From JBGLNJ01 sp964353405 (lineage in GTDB: Bacteria; Chloroflexota; Anaerolineae; Fen-1058): a stretch of DNA of 14,119 nt. Of the stretch, positions 8,141 to 13,289 are shown piece after piece (the first letter of the stretch is position 1; each line of letters starts with the position of its first letter). A model generated the notes under the pieces. That model did no database searches, had not been told where the DNA came from, and worked only from the letters and a program-made list of their open reading frames with translations. Made by a program: the position numbers and the translations under genes. The DNA is taken from contig CAYGWJ010000199.1 of the NCBI GenBank assembly GCA_964353405.1, positions 1 to 14,119 of the forward strand, written 5' to 3'.

Positions 8141-10602
8141 GGCTTGACCTCGATGGGCGCGAGCAGTAATCGGTCGCCAACGGCTTGACCATTTTGCAGG
8201 ATGCGATAGCGCTCCATGTTGTCCAATCGGTAAACGCCTGTTTGAATCCAATACGTTCCCTGCGCGGTGCTCTTGGGAATATCCAGCCAATGTGCCTGCA
8301 CAATCATGTCGCCTGTTTGCCATAGCTCCATTGGCACGCCCAGCCCATCGGCCCCAGACACCCTGCGGCCCTGAGCGTCAAGCAGGTGCGCCATGATGGA
8401 AAGCGGACTGTCCGCGCTGCGCATCACGCGCCAGGCCGTGAGCACGAGCAACTGTCCGCCCGGTGGCGCAGTCTGTGGGTCACCGTACAGCCAGAACCCC
8501 ATGAATTGCAGCGGGCCGGTCATGGCAACGGGCGTCTGGATTTGCGTGCCTTGCGCCATTGCCTGCGCGGGCGGCCAATCGCCGGGCGCGGCGTGCGCCT
8601 GCATCGTTCGTCCGGCAGGCGGCGTCAAGTTGTCCACGCGATACACCGCGGAGAAGGTGGCTCGTTGATCACGCGGCTGGTATGTCGCGCGCGCCGACGG
8701 GAACCATTCGCTTGCGGCCAGTCTGCGGCCCGTCGAGTCCACATACCAGCCCGACATACCGCCGGAAGGATACCACCAACTCTTGGAACAGTCGAAATGC
8801 ACCAGCCGCAAATCATCATGCCCAAACCCAGCCTTGATTTCCTCGGCATCCAACGGCGTTGACGGACTGGCGCACTGCGCTACCCATTCGCCGCGTGGCT
8901 GTTCCGGTACATGATACACAAATAGCGCGTGACCGAGCCGTGCCGTCGGCGTCATCAGGCGAAAGTAAGCGAACGTGTCCACGTCCGGTGTGTACGCGCC
9001 TTGCAGCGTCGTCGCGCCGATGACGTACCAGCCCGGCGCGGGATCGAAGCGAGCGAACGGCGCAGCGCGCGGCGATGGCGGCAGCATGGTGGCTTGAAGG
9101 CCGTAGACTTCCGGGCGCGCCGGGCTGAACTGGCTGAGGTACACGCGCGAAATCCCCCGCTCATCCAGCCACACTTTTAGCTCTTTGAGGTTCTGCCCCC
9201 AATCGAGGTTAGAGTCTACCAGCCATTTGTAACCATTGTCCGGCCCGCCTGCGATTTGGTTGAAGTAGGCCAGGTTGTGGGGGAAGATGAGAGCGGCGCT
9301 GATGGCGTACCAGGCGAGAAGCAAGACCATTGACAAGGAGATGGCCTTGCTGCTTGTGGCTTGCGCGCTGCGAGTACGGCCTACGACTTGAGCGCCTATG
9401 AAGACAAACAGGAACGGCAGGATGGGCAGCAAGTGCCGGTAGCCGATGTCCACCGAACTCGACAGTGCCGTGGCAAAGTGGACGACAGGGAACAACCCCA
9501 ATGTCCACCCTGCGCTCGCCCGCCAGTTTCTGGTCTCCGCCTTCTGACTTTTGACTTCTGACCTCCAACGTCCAATAGCCAGCACAACCGACACCAGCAG
9601 CAGGGTCAATGTCGGCAATGGCGTCTTGACAAGAAACGCCACAGAAAAGTAATACCACCACCCGTGCGTCGAGTTCATTCCCATCAGGAACGACGGGTGC
9701 CCCTCGTCATAGTGCTGTTGAAGTGACTGATAAATCTTGACGTGCGTGGCGGCGGGAATCGGAACAGGCAAGCCGGGCACGCGCCCCACTTGGAAACCGT
9801 ACACCGCCCACACAAAGACGAATGCGATCAACCCGATGACCACGATGCGCCCAATGCGCCGTGTGATGGCATCTCGTCCCGCCAACAACACAATTACGGC
9901 GATCAGCGGCGCAAGCAGTCCTGCCGTCACTTTGGCCGTCAGCGCCGCTCCCAGCGCCAGTCCTGTTCCAATGTTCCACCCTTTTAATTTTGGGTGGCAG
10001 ATTTTGGATGGCAGATTTGCAGATTTGAGATTTGAAATTTGATACTTGGTATTTTGTCTTTGAGCCTTGAAACAAAAATAGAGCGCCAGGAACCCAAACG
10101 CCGTCACACCCATGTCGGTGGTGATGACCTGCGCGTGCGCGACAATGTTCGGGTCGAGCGTATAGAGGAACAACGCCAGCAGACCCGCTTTGCGACCGGC
10201 CAGGTCGGCGGCCCAGCGATAGATAAAGGCACCCAGAAGAACCGCCAGCAAAATGATGGGTAGCCGCCCGGCCAACGCGATACCATCGGGCGGGCTGTGC
10301 TTCCAGACGACGGCGTCCGTCACCGCGCTCAGGCTGGCAATATCCCAGCCCGGAATCGAACGCGGATCGGGCAGGCTGGGATCGAGCAACAGCGGTGCAG
10401 CGGCGAGCATGTTCACCAGCGGAGGATGGATGTGAACCGGCTGCAAGCGAAAATCGCCTGTGCGGAGTGTGGCGTAACCTACGGCCAGGTGCGGCCCCTC
10501 GTCAAATGTGATCGAAGCCGTGACCGCGCCACGCACGGCTTGAGCGAATAAAAGCCACAGCAAGACGATGGCGGCCAGGTAGTGCCCGTTCTTTTTTAGC
10601 AT
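8137..10602 (-). CDS. PMT/GT39-type membrane glycosyltransferase, paralog D (first of the tandem set)
   Basis: This 821-residue GT-C membrane protein has an N-terminal helix (8-25), FDEGPH (33-38, DE at 34-35), HIHPPL (57-62), DPNIVAHAQVITTDMG (150-165), PIPAATH (281-287), GWWYYFSVAFLVKTPLP (314-330), DIGYRHLLPILP (385-396) and LVDSNLDWGQ (461-470). Lumenal-side cysteines are C577 and C605, and the beta-rich C-terminal domain starts near 698. The ATG at 10602 is preferred over an in-frame TTG at 10620. Neither has a clear Shine-Dalgarno, so the start is the least certain of the four. Compared with A-C it carries extra residues at about 178-209 and 346-362, both encoded by 7-bp-periodic DNA. 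It is the first glycosyltransferase after uvrC, with 52 nt between stop and start. Donor sugar and acceptor are unknown. Confidence 0.85.
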   Translation of the reverse strand: MLKKNGHYLAAIVLLWLLFAQAVRGAVTASITFDEGPHLAVGYATLRTGDFRLQPVHIHPPLVNMLAAAPLLLDPSLPDPRSIPGWDIASLSAVTDAVVWKHSPPDGIALAGRLPIILLAVLLGAFIYRWAADLAGRKAGLLALFLYTLDPNIVAHAQVITTDMGVTAFGFLALYFCFKAQRQNTKYQISNLKSANLPSKICHPKLKGWNIGTGLALGAALTAKVTAGLLAPLIAVIVLLAGRDAITRRIGRIVVIGLIAFVFVWAVYGFQVGRVPGLPVPIPAATHVKIYQSLQQHYDEGHPSFLMGMNSTHGWWYYFSVAFLVKTPLPTLTLLLVSVVLAIGRWRSEVKSQKAETRNWRASAGWTLGLFPVVHFATALSSSVDIGYRHLLPILPFLFVFIGAQVVGRTRSAQATSSKAISLSMVLLLAWYAISAALIFPHNLAYFNQIAGGPDNGYKWLVDSNLDWGQNLKELKVWLDERGISRVYLSQFSPARPEVYGLQATMLPPSPRAAPFARFDPAPGWYVIGATTLQGAYTPDVDTFAYFRLMTPTARLGHALFVYHVPEQPRGEWVAQCASPSTPLDAEEIKAGFGHDDLRLVHFDCSKSWWYPSGGMSGWYVDSTGRRLAASEWFPSARATYQPRDQRATFSAVYRVDNLTPPAGRTMQAHAAPGDWPPAQAMAQGTQIQTPVAMTGPLQFMGFWLYGDPQTAPPGGQLLVLTAWRVMRSADSPLSIMAHLLDAQGRRVSGADGLGVPMELWQTGDMIVQAHWLDIPKSTAQGTYWIQTGVYRLDNMERYRILQNGQAVGDRLLLAPIEVKP
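9342..9392. repeat. Decayed heptanucleotide array in paralog D at the shared site
   Basis: Units such as GCCTTGC, TGCTTGT, GGCTTGC and GCGCTGC follow each other every 7 bp, then the register slips before GACTTGA. This is the position of the 84-bp arrays in paralogs A-C, but the segment between the flanking conserved residues is 9 bp shorter and no CGTRAAR units remain. It is weaker than the other arrays. Confidence 0.4.
9526..9581. repeat. Second heptanucleotide array in paralog D (CTTYTGA type)
   Basis: Eight 7-bp units are in register on the plus strand, best at 9540-9560 (CCTTCTG, ACTTTTG, ACTTCTG). They encode the charged loop around SEVKSQKAETRNWR (348-361) between two hydrophobic segments. 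Between the conserved TPLP and IGYRH motifs, D is 8-13 residues longer than the other paralogs, which fits an insertion here. Confidence 0.65.
9986..10069. repeat. Third heptanucleotide array in paralog D (ARATTTG type)
   Basis: Twelve 7-bp units are in one register on the plus strand. The clearest run is 10014-10041 (GATTTGC, AGATTTG, AGATTTG, AAATTTG); AATTTTG, GATTTTG and two GGCA-ending units precede it and more degenerate TTG-containing units follow. The segment is strikingly AT-rich. It encodes a lysine, asparagine and serine-rich loop (about residues 181-208) absent from paralogs A-C, where the loop is about 22 residues shorter. Confidence 0.8.
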
Positions 10603-10621
10603 ATCAATGATGATCGTCAAG

Positions 10622-10648
10622 CGTCAGGATGACGGTTCACACCTGACG
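10622..10648. other. Inverted repeat between uvrC and paralog D
   Basis: CGTCAGG (10622-10628) and CCTGACG (10642-10648) form a perfect 7-bp stem with a 13-nt loop just after the uvrC stop. No T-run follows, so it is a weak terminator at best. On the minus strand CCTGACG is followed directly by CTTGACG, so part of it may be another heptamer pair. It lies upstream of paralog D and could limit read-through from uvrC. Confidence 0.45.
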
Positions 10649-10654
10649 TTTGAC

Positions 10655-12523
10655 TCACAGTGCTGCCTTGATCGCTTGCGCGACCGCAAGTGGCACGACC
10701 TGCGCCAACTCTTCCACGCTCGCCGCGCGAATGCCTTCCAGCGAGCCGAAGCGCTTGAGCAATTGGCGGCGGCGGGCCGGGCCCACGCCCGGGATCGAAT
10801 CGAGCTGCGAGGCCAAACCGAGCTTGGCGCGTTGCGTGCGGTGCGCAGTGATGGCAAAGCGATGCGCTTCGTCACGCACGCGTTGGACGAGATACAGCCC
10901 TTGCGACTTGCGGGGCAACAGAATCGAGTCGGGGCGGCTGGGCAGGAACAACTCTTCTTGCTGCTTGGCCAACCCGGCGACCGGCACAGCCTCGAACAGT
11001 CCGTGCTCCTTCAGCACCTCGACGGCCACGCCGAGCTGACCCTTGCCGCCGTCCACGATGAGCAGGTCGGGCAGCATGGCAAAGCTCGAGTCCTGCTTCT
11101 TGCCCGGCAGTTTTTTCCCTTGGGCAGTTTCCTTGCCTTCAAGATAACGCCGGAAGCGGCGCGTCAAGACTTCTTTCATCGAAGCGAAATCATCCGGCGC
11201 GCCCTGCACGCTCTTGACGTTGAACTTGCGATAGTCGGATTTCTTGGGCACGCCTTTCGTGAAGACCACCATCGAGCCGACGATAGCTGTGCCTTGCATG
11301 TTGCTGATGTCAAAGCACTCGATGCGCCCGGGCGGCGCGGACAGGTTCAGCGCATCGGCGAGCTGCTGCAAGGCTTCCTCGTGCTTGTGTTCATCGGCCT
11401 GCCATTGCGCTTCCAGCACGGCCAGCGTCTCGGCGGCGCTGCGAGCGGCCATCTTCACCAGCTCGACAGGCTGCCCTTCTTTCGGCACGTCCAGCCTCAC
11501 GGTCCCACCGCGCCTTTGCCTCAGCCATTGCTCGATGATTTGCGATTCCTCGACCTCGACCTGAATCAACACTTCAGGCGGGATGGTGGCGGCTTGCTCG
11601 TAAAACTGCTTGAGAAAGCCCGACATGATCTCTTGGGCATCTTCGTCCTGCGCGCCTTCCAAAACAAAATACTCGCGGCCAATCAGCTTGCCCTGGCGGA
11701 TGAAAAAGACCTGCACACAGGCATCGCCGCGCGAATCGTCGCGCGCAAAGGCGACGACGTCCTGGTCGAGCGTGGTGGTCGAAACGATCTTTTGCCGCTC
11801 GATGATGTGGCGGATGGCCTTGAGCTGATCGCGGTACTGCGCCGCGCGCTCGTACTGCATCGCTTCGGAGGCAGCTTGCATCTTGCGCTCAAGGTCGGCT
11901 TCGATGCCGTTCGTCCGGCCTTCCAGAAAGTGGCACAACTGGTCAATCGTCGCGCGATATTCTTCCTGGTTTGCCGCGCCGATGCAGGGAGCCGAGCATA
12001 GCTTGATGTCATAATACAAGCAGGCGCGTTTATCGTGGCCCGTGATCTCGCGGTCGCACGTGAGGTACGGAAAGACTTTGCGGAGCATGTCGAGCGTTTG
12101 ATAGACTGCGCTCGAATTGGTAAAGGGGCCAAAATAACGCGCGCCGTCTTGCTCCATGTTGCGCGTGGTCAATACCTTGGGGAACGGGTCTTGCCAGTTG
12201 ACCTTGATGTACGGATAGCGCTTGTCGTCCTTGAGGCGGACGTTGAATCTGGGCTTGTGGCGCTTGATGAGGTTGCATTCCAGGAGCAGCGCCTCAAGCT
12301 CGGTGTCCGTCGGCCAGATTTCAAGGTCGGCAATCTCTGAAACCAGCCGCGCGGTCTTTATCGTCAGTTCTGCGCTGGCGTGAAAGTACGACCGGACGCG
12401 ATTGCGCAGGTTGACGGCCTTGCCGACGTAGAGAATAGTCCCACGCGCGTCACGATAGATATAGACGCCGGGACACGTCGGCAGGGCATTGAGCTTGTCG
12501 CGGAGAGCGGGTGAAGGTTCCAC
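10655..12523 (-). CDS. uvrC: UvrABC system protein C (nucleotide excision repair endonuclease)
   Basis: UvrC makes the 3' and 5' incisions around DNA lesions in the UvrB-DNA complex. Numbering from an in-frame TTG at 12562: the GIY-YIG domain spans about 28-110 (PGVYIYRD, ILYVGKA, TELEALLLE). Four cysteines at 169, 181, 189 and 193 reproduce the 12-8-4 spacing of the UvrC iron-sulfur site. A UVR motif lies near 225-255 (ERKMQAASEAMQYERAAQYR). The RNase H-like nuclease domain contains D418 (ECFDIS), D504 (IVDGGKGQL) and H567 (DEAHRF). Tandem HhH motifs (588-635) start SIPGVGPARRR. All catalytic residues are present, so it should be functional. I start it at GTG 12523 (622 residues), where family similarity begins and AGGA lies 11 nt upstream. 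The TTG at 12562, 2 nt after the HTH gene stop, gives 635 residues and cannot be excluded. Confidence 0.97.
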   Translation of the reverse strand: MEPSPALRDKLNALPTCPGVYIYRDARGTILYVGKAVNLRNRVRSYFHASAELTIKTARLVSEIADLEIWPTDTELEALLLECNLIKRHKPRFNVRLKDDKRYPYIKVNWQDPFPKVLTTRNMEQDGARYFGPFTNSSAVYQTLDMLRKVFPYLTCDREITGHDKRACLYYDIKLCSAPCIGAANQEEYRATIDQLCHFLEGRTNGIEADLERKMQAASEAMQYERAAQYRDQLKAIRHIIERQKIVSTTTLDQDVVAFARDDSRGDACVQVFFIRQGKLIGREYFVLEGAQDEDAQEIMSGFLKQFYEQAATIPPEVLIQVEVEESQIIEQWLRQRRGGTVRLDVPKEGQPVELVKMAARSAAETLAVLEAQWQADEHKHEEALQQLADALNLSAPPGRIECFDISNMQGTAIVGSMVVFTKGVPKKSDYRKFNVKSVQGAPDDFASMKEVLTRRFRRYLEGKETAQGKKLPGKKQDSSFAMLPDLLIVDGGKGQLGVAVEVLKEHGLFEAVPVAGLAKQQEELFLPSRPDSILLPRKSQGLYLVQRVRDEAHRFAITAHRTQRAKLGLASQLDSIPGVGPARRRQLLKRFGSLEGIRAASVEELAQVVPLAVAQAIKAAL

Positions 12524-12564
12524 ACGTGACTCGGAATCCTGCCAAGGCGTGAGCCTTTGCAAGG

Positions 12565-12891
12565 CTATTTCGCGCGCGAGCGGGCGCGTCGCGCAGAGGC
12601 AGGCTGGCGCGGCACAAAGCGGATTTCGATGGAGGCATCCAGCGCGCTGGCGACTTTGTGCAGGAACGACAGCGAGCCGATGCGCCCGGCTTCCAGGCGC
12701 GAGATGCTGGGCTGATGCGTGCCCACCCGCTCGGCCAGTTGGCGCTGGCTCAAGCCTCTCTTGAGCCGCAGGTCAATCATCTGCTGGACAAAGCCGAGCT
12801 TGCCGTCCGTCGGGTCGTATTCCGCGCAGGCCGGGTCAGCCAGCACGTCGCCCGCATGGTCATCGTATAGGACTGTCTTGGCGCCAGCCAT
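12565..12891 (-). CDS. XRE-family HTH transcriptional regulator (antitoxin-like)
   Basis: This 108-residue protein has a Cro/CI-type helix-turn-helix at about 36-90. The core LSQRQLAERVGTHQPSISRL (47-66) and the ending SIEIRFVPR resemble HigA-like antitoxins of type II systems. An N-terminal acidic stretch (about 10-30) precedes it, and the C-terminus is a basic tail (RARSRAK). The ATG at 12891 has an excellent AGGAGG 6 nt upstream. The stop (TAG) is immediately before uvrC, so the two share a transcript. No toxin gene fits upstream: only about 160 nt separate it from the selenocysteine tRNA, and the next gene is uvrC. It may therefore be a solitary regulator. A dyad at the start of its own transcript suggests autoregulation. 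Confidence 0.85.
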   Translation of the reverse strand: MAGAKTVLYDDHAGDVLADPACAEYDPTDGKLGFVQQMIDLRLKRGLSQRQLAERVGTHQPSISRLEAGRIGSLSFLHKVASALDASIEIRFVPRQPASARRARSRAK

Positions 12892-12945
12892 CGTCTTCCT
12901 CCTCGCCCGTCAATGCTCATGCCAGTTCCGCCGCATGAAAAAGTG

Positions 12946-12959
12946 TGACCCTACGGTCA
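12946..12959. promoter_or_regulatory. Operator-like dyad TGACC-N4-GGTCA at the HTH gene promoter
   Basis: TGACC (12946-12950) and GGTCA (12955-12959) are perfect inverted 5-bp half-sites with a 4-bp centre. They begin 2 bp downstream of the -10 box and cover the expected transcription start, the usual place for autorepression by small XRE regulators. That the HTH protein binds here is inference. Confidence 0.45.
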
Positions 12960-12961
12960 AG

Positions 12962-12990
12962 ATTATACTCAGATGGTTATGGCGCGTCAA
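12962..12990 (-). promoter_or_regulatory. Near-consensus sigma70 promoter of the HTH-uvrC transcript
   Basis: On the minus strand, TTGACG (12990-12985) and a perfect TATAAT (12967-12962) are separated by exactly 17 bp. Transcription would start near 12955, giving a leader of about 64 nt before the HTH start codon. It lies downstream of the selC hairpin, so the regulator does not depend on tRNA transcription. Confidence 0.8.
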
Positions 12991-13016
12991 TCAGGCTTGT
13001 TGCATCAAAATGCACC

Positions 13017-13048
13017 GGCCTTGCGCGAGTTATAGACTCGGCAAGGCC
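13017..13048 (-). terminator. Hairpin downstream of selC, probable terminator
   Basis: The hairpin starts 5 nt past the tRNA 3' end. GGCCTTGC and GCAAGGCC form a perfect 8-bp stem, extended by CGAG/CTCG after a 1-nt bulge, with a 7-nt loop. A short T-run (TTTT) follows inside a second small hairpin (13001-13014, TGCAT/ATGCA). The stem is strong, but the T-run is short and begins only after a few bases, so termination efficiency is uncertain. Confidence 0.6.
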
Positions 13049-13053
13049 ACGTG

Positions 13054-13147
13054 CGGGGATGGATGGGAGTCGAACCCACCGCCGCTCGTTCTACGACCGG
13101 CCACCGGTTTTGAAGACCGGGGAAGCCACCGGGCCCCAACCACCCCC
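13054..13147 (-). tRNA. selC: Selenocysteine tRNA, anticodon TCA
   Basis: The 94-nt gene folds as a bacterial tRNA-Sec. It has an 8-bp acceptor stem (GGGGGTGG with CCATCCCC, one G-U pair) and a 6-bp D stem closing the 4-nt loop CGGT, as in E. coli selC. The anticodon stem CCGGT/ACCGG carries the loop CTTCAAA with anticodon TCA. A long variable arm (about 8 bp with one mismatch) and a 5-bp T stem with loop TTCGACT follow. The 8+5 helix, the extra-long D stem and the TCA anticodon together are specific to tRNA-Sec. The discriminator is G and CCA is not encoded. It reads UGA for selenocysteine with SelA, SelB and SelD, none of which lies in this window. It has its own promoter upstream and a hairpin downstream. 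Confidence 0.96.
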
Positions 13148-13158
13148 CTGTGCCCGCA

Positions 13159-13187
13159 AGCATACTGCCAAGCCGTCAAATCGTCAA
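13159..13187 (-). promoter_or_regulatory. Putative selC promoter
   Basis: On the minus strand, TTGACG (13187-13182) and TATGCT (13164-13159) are 17 bp apart. The tRNA 5' end lies 11 nt past the -10 box, so the 5' leader would be only a few nucleotides. The -35 lies in a short quasi-repeat in which TTGACG occurs twice 8 bp apart. Confidence 0.7.
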
Positions 13188-13209
13188 GTTGATTTGGGGG
13201 ATTTTGTAT

Positions 13210-13238
13210 TTGACCTTTCCTCCTATTACGCCTAGAAT
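13210..13238 (+). promoter_or_regulatory. Putative promoter of the repeat-protein gene
   Basis: TTGACC (13210-13215) and TAGAAT (13233-13238) are separated by 17 bp. Transcription would start near 13245, giving a leader of about 45 nt before the GTG at 13290. Its -35 is only 22 bp from the divergent selC -35. Confidence 0.7.
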
Positions 13239-13289
13239 ATCCGCTGTCGCCAGTTGGTCTTGGCCGTTCATCCAACGAGGAGGTAAATC

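Noticed and set aside
8141..8323. 61-codon N-terminal extension of paralog C into paralog D
   Set aside because: The extension has no family similarity and lies wholly within the paralog D coding region. The ATG at 8140 has a ribosome binding site and an ATGA overlap. Paralog B has the same artefact (5688-5870) because the upstream genes are homologous.
10607..12001. 464-codon open frame on the plus strand opposite uvrC
   Set aside because: It is fully antisense to a clear uvrC with intact catalytic motifs. Its composition is that of a shadow frame, and no domain is recognisable.
12552..12566. 6-bp hairpin AGCCTT/AAGGCT at the HTH-uvrC junction
   Set aside because: It is short, lies across the stop codon region, and has no T-run or conserved partner. 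Too weak to call a terminator or attenuator.
13017..13054. Possible phage or island attachment site at the selC 3' end
   Set aside because: selC is a known integration hotspot in enterobacteria, but no integrase and no repeat of the tRNA 3' end is seen in the window.
12719..13192. 157-codon plus-strand frame across the HTH gene, its promoter and selC
   Set aside because: It runs antisense through three well-supported features and has no recognisable motif or ribosome binding site.
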